DNA of 64,000 nt from Ashinkailepas kermadecensis (taxonomy: Eukaryota; Arthropoda; Thecostraca; Neolepadidae). The stretch's first letter is position 1. Each line of letters starts with the position of its first letter. A program made the translations under genes and the position numbers. The stretch is from positions 186,001-250,000 of the forward strand of contig JAOTOM010005138.1 in the NCBI GenBank assembly GCA_034440615.1. Direction: 5' to 3'. Below, in pieces: positions 10,126-20,883 of this stretch. The notes below the pieces were generated by a model that was given only the letters and a program-made list of their open reading frames with translations, had not been told where the DNA came from and ran no database searches.

Positions 10126-10620
10126 GCCGACATCGGCCAACCGTGTCGGGCGCGGCTCTGACGCGCCTCTCCCGTTCCTCGACCGGCTAGCAATGCGGGA
10201 AGCATCGACGCCGGGCGGCCACGGCCCGCGGCGCCAGGCGACGCGCCAGGTGCCGCCGCGCGACGACCTCTCCGCCGGAGAGACGCTCCCTCCGCTGAGC
10301 CGCTCGCCGAGTCAGACATGCCTGGCCGTCGCCGAAGCGTTCGTTGACTTCGCGGAGAGCCCCGGGGCTATCGGCGGCGCCGGACGTGCCGGCGCTACAC
10401 GCCTGGCCGGCTGCCGTGTGCAGGCAGGCGGCCCGGCAGGGTGATGGACGCGGCCTATCTCCGCTGCTGCGGCGCCCTGACCGCAGCTGGTGTCCGGCGC
10501 GCACCGGCACGGAACGGTACCTCTTCACGGCTGACATGCGACTGGATGTCGGTGGTCGGCCTGTGCATGTGTCCCGCGACGACACAGGCGACGGGGGCAA
10601 GAGTGGTGGCCTATGTAGCT
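10126..10620. other. CpG-rich island, no gene recognised
   Basis: Dense in CpG and GC. Frames are open on both strands, as expected from composition, but none shows a domain or splice structure. It could be a promoter-like island; there is no evidence of a transcript. Confidence 0.35.
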
Positions 10621-10980
10621 GTATTTATCAAAGCGGGTGCATTTTCGTGCGGAGACTGCGAGCATATGTGACTCGCAATGTTTCAAAGAACGCGGTTGTC
10701 CCCACCTGATGTTGAGTGGGGCGCTTTTCATGTTTGTCCCCTAGGCTTTGGAGGAAAACGAACGTTATGTCCACGCTGGGTGGATCCCTCTCCAATCTCG
10801 AAAAGCAGGAAATCATCATGGTTCATCTCATCGGTTAACCAAAATTTGGAGTTATGTTGATCTGCACCTGGGTTACTTCCAGTTTACTTCCACAATGTCA
10901 ATAAGTACGCTTGCTCCTGCTCTGTGCACCTGGAGGCTTGACATTCACAGCAGCCAACCAGGTGGAGTCGAAGACGTAAG

Positions 10981-11013
10981 GCGATGGAGAAGATTTGCCG
11001 TCTTCTCCATCGC
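10981..11013. other. Perfect 13-bp inverted repeat with 7-base loop
   Basis: gcgatggagaaga (10981-10993), loop tttgccg, then tcttctccatcgc (11001-11013). It would form a strong stem-loop in RNA or single-stranded DNA. No T-run follows and nothing links it to a gene. Confidence 0.8.
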
Positions 11014-11754
11014 AATGTCTGCCCGCCTCAGCGTTCGCTCAGAGCGCAAGATATGGTGTGGTGGTGTCCGAGTAGGACCTGCCACTTGCCCCTGTCGTAA
11101 TTAAAAGCTCCGCACTTGGTCTTCATAAATGGTGAGCGTGCCCACTTATACTTAGCCCATCAACAAAGGAAATGAGCGGAGCTAATAGACCATCCACCAC
11201 ATTAAGCGTTGGAGTCAAGCTCGCTGTCGGCACTCACGTTCAGACGAAACCGAAGAAGAAAGGCACGATACAGCACTGATGCGGGTAAACAATGTTTGCT
11301 TTCACGGGTATTGATGAAGAGACTTGGGTCCGATCGATTAGTAAGCAACATTTCTTTGAGCAGGGGTGTGTGAATGATTCCTCAGTGGGCAAAGGCCGGG
11401 TAACATAGCAGTAAGTCTATGCGGAGAATGAAGCGCGGCAGGAGTGTTTGATGCCACACAAATTCCGTCATGAAAGACATGCTTTTAGCATTTTCCGCAT
11501 GGCGACGGCCATTTGGACAATTTGTCAGGCCAAATTTGTCGTGACCTTCCACCCGTGACACTGGAAGCTTTCATGGTAGCATCGCAAGAAAACATGGCAG
11601 CATATTTATCCATGAATAACACTTATGAACCTGTAGGCCAGACCGAGTGATTAAAGCATTGCATGCTGTACCACAGTAAAACAAAATACTGTGCCACGTG
11701 CAGCATTACGTACCAAGTTACGACGATAATCATGCTAAAAACTCGACAGTAACA
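11014..11754. other. No gene seen
   Basis: No conserved frames or clear repeats. Confidence 0.4.
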
Positions 11755-11850
11755 ATACTCGTATATGCTAGCCATACTCGCATATGCTAACCATGCTTAT
11801 ATATGCTAACCATACTCGTATATGCCAACCACACTCGCATATGCTGATAT
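11755..11850. repeat. ~22-bp tandem repeat (atactcgtatatgctaacc)
   Basis: Four to five units of (c)atactcgyatatgcyarcc in a row with substitutions. AT-rich and short. Confidence 0.8.
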
Positions 11851-12044
11851 CGAACACATTGAGTTCCGGCTGATCAATTCGTTGGCGCTGGTGTAAATGG
11901 TGTTAGATCTCGAGGGAGCGCAGTCCAACCCCAACAGCAACATACCATCTCAGAAATGCCAGTACAATGCGCCATTAGGGCCCAGGGGTGTTGCACGACC
12001 GAGGGCGATACACTGGTCATGGGATCTCCGCGCTGGAGACATCA

Positions 12045-12235
12045 TATCGAGCACTAAACCACGACAGGAAAATTATGAGTCAGCCACAGCTGTATTCTCA
12101 CCGCAGTCCGTGAATAGATCGAATGGATAAGATCGAACACTGAACCGCGATAGGAAAATTGTGAATCGACCACAGCTGCTTTCTCTCGGCAGTCCGTGAA
12201 TAGATCGAATAGATAAGATCGAACACCAAATCCCG
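12045..12235. repeat. 86-bp tandem repeat, about 2.2 copies
   Basis: cagtccgtgaatagatcgaa occurs at 12104 and 12190, 86 bp apart, with gaaaattrtga and ccacagctg elements in each unit. A third partial unit follows. Confidence 0.85.
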
Positions 12236-12399
12236 ACATGAAGATATCAGTGTCCAAATTTCGCAGAAGTGAACGGCATCAGCAATAGATAAAGCCCACT
12301 TCGACCATCCGGCACCGTGCACCTTTGGAATGTCAGCCCCACATTCGACGGACGAGCACAATTATGGAAATAGCAACTCCAATTTCCGAACTCGCAGTG

Positions 12400-13260
12400 G
12401 CGGATTCAGAGGTAGGGGTGATGAGGAGATAGCCTCGCTTGGGCTCCTTCGGAGCCAAGCCGGTTGCTGAATCCGTTCTGCTTCAACACAGGCCGTGGCG
12501 AAGCACACAGGAAATTGGACGCTCCAGGAGGCATTCGGGGCGACCGGCGAGGGCCCTGAGCCCACGTTAAGGTCTCCGACCGACATGAAGGACTTCTGGG
12601 TTGACCAACGGTTCTGTGGCTGGTGGAGAGGGTCCCGGACCGATGAAGAGTGACTTCGAGTCGACGGAGAGTGCCGACTGCTATACGTTAAGGGCCCCGG
12701 TATTAGCCAAAATGAAGGGATTCTAAGTTGACGGTGGGGATTACGGGTTGTTGGAAGGGACCAGGGCTGACGGAAAAGGCATCCGCCAGTGGAGAGGGTC
12801 CCTGAGCCAATGGGGAGGGCCTCTGAGGAAACAGAGGTGGCTCCAAGCCGGCGGAGAGGACCCCGGGCAGACGGAGAGGAATCCCGAGCCAGTGGAGGGG
12901 ATCCAAGTCGTACAAGGGGCTCTTGGCTTGGCAATGGCGAGCAAATTGTTGAAGGAGTGGCCTCCGGTCGGACGCAGAAGGCTCTCAGTCGTGAAAGAGG
13001 GCCCCTGAACCTACGGAGATAATCCTTGGGCCGAATGTGCAGGGCCCTGGGCCGGCCTTGGCATCTCTCGCTGATCAAGAGGGCCCAGAGCCGACGGAGC
13101 GGGCCCCGGGCCGATGAAGAGGCCTCCGAGCTAAGAGGACGGCTCGAGCCAAAGAAGAGGACATCATAGGTGATGTAAAGGAGAGCCCTAGACACGTGGA
13201 AGAGCCCCTGACTGTTAACTAGGCTCGCTGGCTCACAGGGAAGGCCCTTGTACCCCCTTG
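12400..13260. repeat. Degenerate ~20-21-bp array (gggccccgagccgacggagag-like)
   Basis: Purine-rich plus strand in which phrases such as gggcccagagccgacggagc, gggccccgggccgatgaagag and gcctccgagctaagaggac follow one another at 19-21-bp steps. Units are strongly diverged but in register. A 302-codon minus-strand frame spans it; its Ser/Pro/Leu/Arg-rich translation follows the repeat and has no domain, so it is not called as a gene. The unit style matches the large inverted elements at 34-38 and 56-59.5 kb. Confidence 0.7.
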
Positions 13261-14530
13261 ATGACAACAACTCTCTTCATAGTGAAGCCTGCTGTTGCAA
13301 AATTGACTTAAAGAGAGAAACACCATTCACCGAAGGATCCAGGTATTCACCAAGTCGCACATCCTTACCACCAGGTTCTGCTTTGCGCCAAGTGTGTCAC
13401 ATCGTTCAATAATGCATATTAAAAGGCGGCACATCAAAATCACATGCGACCAGAAGGCTACACCACAAGATACATGTTTTCCATCTCACTGAATTGTAAC
13501 TAGGCTCTTATAAAGTACCTCTGAGAACAAGCAAAGGTATGAATTAGCGAATTAATCCCACCAAAGCAGCCAATCGACGTCTTTAATTTCACAACTGCCG
13601 CATTAAGCTGCTATTTGTGTGGCAGTTATCCAGACCGCAATCTGCTTGTGCTGAGGGTGGCTAGGTTGGGCACAGCCCGGGCAGAGGCCAAGTTTGCCCA
13701 GCTTCGTCGCTAGCATCAGATAAATTTGCATGGGCATAGCCCAGGTTATGTTGGGCAGAGCCACAATTTGGACTCGGCCAACTAAGGGCAGCTATGCCCC
13801 GGTGGGGCGCAGCCCGCAGCCCCGAGGGTGGGGGGCGCAGCCCGCACTGTGTTGGGAAGGCAACGAGCAGCACAACTTCAGCCCGGTCTAACACGGACAC
13901 GACCAGTATTTTCCCAAGCGGGGCCCAACCGGGACCTGTGCAGTTTTTGCTCGCATTCTTGTTTCGTACACCGAGCGAAACCCAAGCAGCGCACAGGCGA
14001 ACATGGACACAGACCGACTGAGCCCGCTCGGGCTCCGCCCAAAAGTTTATCACGGGAAGGACGTCACAGTCGGCAAGTAGTAGGCGCGTCCTAGAGCACC
14101 AATCCACCACTACCACCACCACGTCATAGCAGGAACATGTGCACCACAATGTTCGTGTGGCCTACACCAAGCGTGCTCCCTGATTTATAGCACAAATATT
14201 CCTATGATTTATCAGACTCATCTGACTGTCATAAATTGATTCATTCGTTTATAAACTACACTGAGAAAGACGCACATTGCAGTGAAACTAAGGCCCGAAG
14301 AAAGGCCGTGATGGTTATTCCTGACAGCATCCTTGCTCTTGCTCTTGCTGGCTAGTACCGCCGGTCTACGCACGTGGCTGTCGCGCCATGTGCAGTCCCA
14401 GCATGTCCACTGGTGACATGACCACAGTTCCCGCGCGCCGCACTGCCAACTGAGCGGCGGTGAGGAAGGACTGCCGGAGGTCGTCGGACCTGGTCTGCTG
14501 TGCCACAATGCCACATATATCTGGCGTCCG
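13261..14530. other. No gene seen
   Basis: Between 13650 and 13870 short phrases such as gggcagagcc and gggcatagcccag recur irregularly. Otherwise featureless. Confidence 0.4.
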
Positions 14531-14890
14531 GCGAGTGTCATGTCGTCTGGGCAGCACATCGCCCTCCCGGCGGGTGTCATGTCGTCTGGGCAGCACATCG
14601 CCCTCCCGTCGGGAGTCATGTCGTCTGGGCAGCACACTGCCCTCCCGTCGGGAGTCATGTCGTCTGGGCAGCACACTGCCCTCCCGGCGGGTGTCATGTC
14701 GTTTGGGCAGCACACTGCCCTCCCGGCGGGTGTCATGTCGTCTGGGCAGCACACTGCCCTCCCGGCGGGAGTCATGTCGTCTGGGCAGCACACTGCCCTC
14801 CCGTCGGGAGTCATGTCGTCTGGGCAGCCCCTCCCGGCGGGTGTCATGTCGTCTGGGCAGCACACCGCCCTCCCGGCCGCCTGCGTCAGT
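14531..14890. repeat. 39-bp minisatellite, about 9 copies
   Basis: Unit gtcatgtcgtctgggcagca followed by cactgccctcccgkcgggw; 39 bp is thirteen codons, so every frame on both strands stays open and gives 13-residue repeats. One unit (near 14820) is shortened. No start, splice or conservation evidence for coding. Confidence 0.93.
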
Positions 14891-15044
14891 GGTCGGGGAG
14901 CGGCGGCGGGCACCAGCGCACCGGCGGCCGGTTCTGGCGCGCCGGCGCCCGTTACGACAATTTGCCGGCGTCCGGCGTCTGAGACGATCGCGGCGCACTG
15001 GGCGGGGTACCGGTTGAATGGACGGCGGCGTGTGTGCGTGCTGG

Positions 15045-15150
15045 TGCGCGCGGCGGGCGGCGGGCGGCGGGCGGCGGCGGCGGCGGGCGGCGGCGGCGGG
15101 AGGCGGCGGCGGCGGGCGGCGGGCGGCGGCGGCGGCGGGCGGCGGCGGCG

Positions 15151-15182
<32 letters not shown>

Positions 15183-15335
15183 GCGGCGGCGGCGGGCGGC
15201 GGCGGCGGGGGCGGCGGCGGCGGGAGGCGGCGGCGGCGGGCGGCGGTGGCGGGCGGCGGCGGCGGGAGGCGGGCGGCGGCGGGCGGCGGCGGCGGGCGGC
15301 GGAGGCGGCGGGCGGCGGGCGGCGGGCGGCGGTGG
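15045..15335. repeat. CGG/GGC-rich tract, about 290 bp
   Basis: Almost entirely ggc triplets mixed with gggcggc and gaggc interruptions, with a pure (GGC)n run around 15147-15181. One of the most GC-rich segments in the window. Expected to form G-quadruplexes or slipped hairpins and to be prone to length change and assembly error. Confidence 0.93.
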
Positions 15336-16739
15336 CCCACGCAGCGTCTGCTGGCGGCGCGGCCCGCGGCTGAACGGTGACGTCCCGCAGAGCGACGTGC
15401 CGAACACGGATAGGGTCTATTGTTGGGCCGATTGTCGGCGGTGACGGCCTTTTGTGGGTCGGCGCGTCTGTGGCCGGCTGCCGTGCTGGTCCGCCAGCTG
15501 CCAGCCGGCGTAAAAGGTGGAAACTCCAGTAGGATCGCGACCAAATTGCGGTGCTGATGTCACCCCACCGCTGCAGCTTGGTGGAGATTGACGCTCTCCT
15601 CTCAGCGCACAAAAAAGTTACATGATGCCTTCATGCATGCATACAATGAACACATGAGTTACATGTTTAGCAACTTAGTAGCTGAATCGATTGGAAACCA
15701 GCCATGCTTGAAATTGATAGGGAAGCAATTGTTTTGAAGTCAATTCGTTCCATGACACGCCGTAAGGCTGTCCGTAAAATTTGCATAGTTGTTTTAGCAT
15801 TTAAGCTCACAGACGTGCGGATAGCATTGTGTTTCAGGTGTTTCAACTGCAGTGCCACGTTTATATGCCATTAAATTGCGTATTCCAACACCAACTTTTC
15901 CATTGGCAAGACTAGCCTGGAAATATGGAACAGCGTCTTTCTGGTAATCTTCCACTTGTGCATGCCACCAGGGCGTGTCTGCCTGAGCTCGGGGGTCGTC
16001 TACTTGAACCGTGGGAGGTGGGTTGAATACCTGGGCTGAAGGGGATAGGAGTCGCCATTGTTAACGATAGTGTAGCCCAAGTCTAAATCAACCTCCGATT
16101 CAAGCAAACCGATTCGGGGAGTGCGAGCCGGTCCTTGACCATGTCGTATGCCGAAGGCGGCCGGTTCTTGGCCATGTCGGGTGCCGAAGGCGGTCGGTAT
16201 AACTACATAACTTAACTACAACTAGGACCTGTCCACACCTGTCTCTCACCTGACCTGCCCGCATCTGTCCCACCGGACCTGCACACAGCATGGAACCTTT
16301 CAGGTTCCAGTTGTGGGGGCCGGTCGCCTCTTCACGCCCCATGGAATCCGTCCCTGGCTGAACCATAGCAAAATTCATGAATATTTTGAGGCTAGGCTCA
16401 AGATATAGGTCGGTTGATACGTCTAAAACGTGAGTACTGCTCATCTTCTTCATTTCTGATACCCACTCTTGTAGATAAATTGGGTCAAACTTGCGCACGA
16501 ATATAACCTTCAATGATATAGCTGAACAAGAGGCAGGCGATCACAAAGTATACGAGAATATTAATTGTATTTATTAGACATATGTAAAATGTAATATTAT
16601 ACCTACTATATAACAATAGGCATATTGTATAGTAATAATTATACGACACTATGCGTCATATATTTCAGATGAGCCAAAATGAATTTATATTAATGATATA
16701 TTTTCCTTTTTGTGTTCCATGGTGTCCATAAGGTAACCA
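15336..16739. other. No gene seen
   Basis: Segment 16225-16290 (ggacctgtccacacctgtct and onward) is closely similar to 19209-19282, so a small piece of the 19.2-kb minisatellite has been copied here. The rest is unassigned; 16520-16680 is AT-rich. Confidence 0.45.
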
Positions 16740-18175
16740 GACAAATGTACGTAAAGCAAATGTACGTATGGCAGGTGTACGTACGCAAATGTACGTAAGC
16801 AAATGTACGTAAGCAAATGTAAGTAAGCGCAAATGTACGTATGGCAATTGTACGTAAGCGCAGATATACGTATGGCCAATGGACGTAAGCGCAAATATAC
16901 GTATGGCAAATGTACGTATGCGCAAAAGTACGTATGCGCTATTGTGCGTAAGCGGAAATGTACGTAAGCGCAAAAGTACGTAAGCGCAAATGTACGTATG
17001 CGTAAAAGTACGTATGCGCAAATATACGTAAGCGCAAATGTACGTATGCGCAAAAATACGTAAGCGCAAATGTACGTAAGCGCAAATATACGTAAGCGTA
17101 TATGTACGTAAGTGCAAATGTACGTAAGCGCAAGGGTACGTAAGCGCAAATGTACGAAAGCGCAAATGTACGTATGCACAAATGCACGTATGGCAATTGT
17201 ACGTAAGTGCAGATGTACGTATGCCAAATGTATTTAAGCGCAAATTTACGTATGGCAAATGCACCTAACCAAATGTGCTTAAACGCAAAGGCGCGTATGC
17301 CTAAATGTAAGTGCATTGGTTCATACGTACATTTGCTCTTGCATTCTTTTAAGCTTAGGTACTGTTGCGCTTACGTACATTTGTGCTTACGTACTTTTGC
17401 GCCTACGTACATTTGCGCTTACGTACATTTACGCTTACGTACGTTTGCGCTCACGTACATTTGCACTTACGTACATTTGTGCATACCTACATTTACACTT
17501 ACGTACATTTATGCTTACATACATTTGTGCATATATATATTTGCGCATACGTACATTTGCGCTTGCGTACATTTGAGCATACGTACTTTTGCGCTCACGT
17601 ACATTTGCGTTTACGTACATTTGCGCTGACGTATTTTTGCGCTTGCGTACATTTGCGACTACGTACGTCTGCATTTACGTGCATTTGCTTACGTACATTT
17701 TCGTACGTACATTTGTTCGATTACTGCAAATGTACGTATGGCATATGTACCTAACCAAATGTACGTAAAGCCAAAGGTATGTATGCGTAAGTGGACGTAT
17801 ATTTGCGCATACGTACAATTGCACATACGTTCATTTGCGCATACTTACCTTTGCGCATACGTACATTTGCGCTTACGTACATTTGCGCATACGTACTTTT
17901 GCGCATACGTACATTTGCGCTTACGTACTTTTGCGTTTACGTACATTTGCACTTACGTACTTTTGCGCATACGTACATTTGCGCTTACGTACACTTGCGC
18001 ATACGTACTTTTGCGCATACGTACATTTGCGCATATGTACATTTGCCATACGTACATTTGCGCTTACGTACAATTGCCATACGTACATCTGCGCTTACGT
18101 ATATTTGCGTACGTACATTTGCTTACGTACAAACTGCCATACGTACATTTGTCCTTACGTACATTTGTCCTAGAA
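16740..18175. repeat. 16-bp array with internal orientation switches
   Basis: From 16740 to about 17310 the unit reads gcgcaaatgtacgtaa; from about 17330 to 17715 and again from about 17800 to 18175 it reads the reverse complement, ttacgtacatttgcgc. A short stretch at 17725-17790 flips back. The period is 16 bp, with spacer-length and aag/atg variants. The whole forms imperfect inverted-repeat arms of roughly 570 and 840 bp. Because 16 is not divisible by three, all frames yield rotating Thr-Tyr-Ile-Cys-Ala-Tyr-Val-His-Leu peptides, a repeat artefact. Confidence 0.93.
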
Positions 18176-19200
18176 TCGTCCATAATACCTATGCATACCT
18201 ATACAAAAAATGTTGGGCTCCCTGTATGCTGGACATGACATGATACTAGCTTTATCACACCATACAAGATAATGACGTACATTTTTGGTGACTTCAATGA
18301 ATTCGGTTTTACCACGCATAGTTGCAATTTACATGGTGAAAAATAATTGATTAACATTAAAGAAAAAGTACGTTATTATTTTTCCCATCGTGAAGCAGGT
18401 CTACGATCTTGGTGCGAACTTTGAGTGGCATTATAGGACACTTTAATCGAGATACATTATATTGCTGTTGTTTTTCTCTACTTCAACAGGTAAGGAGTAA
18501 TATTGCGTAGCAGTGCTTATAAGACATTATGAATGCTTCTTGGGATGTCCCGCATTTACCCGTGGACGCGAAGACACAGATGTCTCCCTTAGCTCATGAG
18601 TGGTACTGTGTGAGTGCAGTGCACACCGTCTTGTCCCTCCCCACATGTTACATTCAGTTATATTTAGTACCCAAATGATGTCACTAATAACCGCCGATCC
18701 ACATGTCATGCGGCGAACCCGCACATAGCGGTTTCGTCAAGCTCCGATTGTTTTCACTGGCATCCATCATAATAATGGCGCCGCACATCTGTCTCAGATT
18801 GGAATGGCTGCCGGTGCGCTGTGATTCAGCTAATCGCGGGAAAAACTACCCATCGCATGATCCTCGCAGGGGCAGCCGGAACGTCACTGGCAGCCAGTTC
18901 GGATACCGCGACGACTCCACACGAATTTGCCAACAGCAGAACAGCCGCCAGTCCAGTGGCATGCGCAGTGAAGCCGTATGCGTGAGCTCCATGTTGACTC
19001 CGATGCTGGCGGTCTCTGGAACGCTCGATGTCGCCAACTGCATTTCAGTTTGTCGTCTCTCGCGGTCCAGTAATGGGCGGAAATGCACTATTGCCTGACC
19101 GAAGAGCCGGAGGCGTTTCCGGTCATTTTCTGACCGTCGACAGACGGTTGGGTCCCACCTGTCACCTCCAGGTGGCGCGCCCTGGTGCGTGGCAGGTCAT
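18176..19200. other. No gene seen
   Basis: No domain or repeat recognised; frames are short. Confidence 0.4.
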
Positions 19201-19545
19201 AGCTTTCCCACCGGACCTGTCCACACCTGTCTCTCACCTGACCTGCCCACATCTGTCTCACCGGAGCGGACCTGCACACAGCAGTCCCGTTCTGTCTGCT
19301 CAGTGCCCACACCTGTCCTACCGGACCTGTCCACATCTGTACTACCGGATCTGCCCACGTCTGTCCCACCGGACCTACCCACATCCGTCCCACTTGACCT
19401 ACCCACATCCGTCCCACTGGACCTACCCACGAAAGTCCCGTCGGGTCTGCCCAGTGCCCACATCTGTACTGCCGGACCTGCCCACATCAGTCTCGTCAGG
19501 TCTGCCCAGATCTGTCCAGTCGGGTCTGTTCACCTGTTCCGTCTG
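19201..19545. repeat. ~24-bp minisatellite (ccggacctgcccacatctgtc)
   Basis: Degenerate units of ccggacctgyccacatctgtcc with variants, about a dozen copies. Related to 16225-16290. Confidence 0.88.
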
Positions 19546-19827
19546 TTCCATCTGTTGTTCTACCGCCGTTCAAGCAAACAATGTCCCTTTGTTCCACCAA
19601 TATCTACCTATCGCGTGACGCCGACAAGGCTGGGAAAGAAGCGCCGAGCACACCTCGGTCATGATGCACCACTGAAGCGGTCGTTACCTGGAGCCGTCCC
19701 GCGCTCGTCTGGAGGACACCTCGTGAGACCTGTCAGGGAGCGCTTCGGCCGCGAGACGTCACTGGCAGCCACCGCCAGCCCTGTGAACCGGGAGACAACT
19801 GCGCCGGCCCGAGCAGCGCGGCCGGCT

Positions 19828-20018
19828 GGGAGACGGCCAGCTGGGGACGGCCAGCTGGGAGACGGCCGGCTGGGAGACGGCCAGCTGGGAGACGGCCAAC
19901 TGGGAGACGGCCGACTGGGAGACGGCTGGCTGGGAGACGGCCAGCTGAGAGACGGCCGGCTGGGAGACGGCCAGCTGGGAGACGGCCGGCTGGGAGACGG
20001 CCGGCCAGGAGAGGGTCG
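19828..20018. repeat. 15-bp minisatellite (ctgggagacggccrg)
   Basis: Twelve to thirteen copies of ctgggagacggccag/ctgggagacggccgg. Unit length is a multiple of three, so frames stay open across it. Confidence 0.93.
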
Positions 20019-20149
20019 GGAGATGGCCCGAACGATTTAGCCTATTTGGGACACGGCAGCTGACTGAGAGGCACGCCGGCCGGCCGGGAGACAGCTTTGC
20101 CCGTTGGGAGGCTGGTCTCCGGATGGGAGGCTGCCGGCGGCACGGCCAG

Positions 20150-20425
20150 AAAGCTGGCACTACAGCCAGACAGCCATACTGCCGACATCATAGCCAGGCA
20201 GCCGACACCACAGCCAGACAGCTGGCACCACAACCACCACAGCCAGACAACTGGTACCATATCCAGAAAGGCAGCACTATGACCGCCAGACGGCCGGCAC
20301 CACAGCCAGACGGCCGGCACCACAGCCAGACGGCCGGTACCATAGCCAGACGGCCGGTACCATAGCCAGACAGCCGACACCATAGCCACCACAGTAAGAC
20401 TGCCGGCACAGCAGGCCAGCATGCT
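20150..20425. repeat. ~21-bp minisatellite (cagccagacggccggcaccat)
   Basis: Units of agccagacrgccggyaccayag with length variants. The 20285-20375 part is the most regular. Confidence 0.88.
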
Positions 20426-20429
20426 GCCG

Positions 20430-20740
20430 ACACCACAGTCAGCCGGTGCCACAGCCTCCGGCCGGAATGTGCCGTGGCCCAGCCGATGCTAATGCTGTCG
20501 GTGGACAGATGGACACCTGGGCACCTGGGCGGCTAACTGTGCCGGGCTGGTGCGCGGCCGGCGGCGAGCAACGTGTCGACAGACGCGCGATCGATGCGGC
20601 ACCGGTGGCGGCCGCATCAGTAGCGGCCGCAGCACACCGCGAGGGCCCCGAGCTCGCGACAGACGCCGCGACCGGCCGGGCATCCTCAGCGACTACAGCG
20701 TCGTGCAGGCAAGGGACGCATGTTAAATCACGCGGCGCTG
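20430..20740. other. CpG-rich island, no gene recognised
   Basis: GC- and CpG-dense sequence after the minisatellite. No domain, no convincing splice sites. Confidence 0.35.
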
Positions 20741-20801
20741 CGTTTATCGGCAGGTGACCACCTCCATCCAGAAGATTGTCATCCGTGAGCCTATTGACAT
20801 G

Positions 20802-20803
<2 letters not shown>

Positions 20804-20881
<78 letters not shown>
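20804..20881. repeat. (TG)n microsatellite, about 39 units
   Basis: Uninterrupted alternating tg from 20804 to 20881. Confidence 0.97.

Positions 20882-20883
<2 letters not shown>

Noticed and set aside
10981..11013. Transcription terminator
   Set aside because: The hairpin has no T-run and rho-independent terminators do not apply to this kind of genome.
12362..13270. 302-codon minus-strand frame
   Set aside because: Translation of the degenerate ~21-bp array; no start context, domain or splice support.
14218..15612. 464- and 392-codon minus-strand frames
   Set aside because: They are read-through of the 39-bp array and the CGG tract; composition is Pro/Ala/Arg with no domain and frames are open on both strands.
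16665..18243. Several 110-200-codon frames rich in Thr-Tyr-Ile-Cys-Ala
   Set aside because: A 16-bp unit rotates through all frames, so open frames appear everywhere; not coding evidence.
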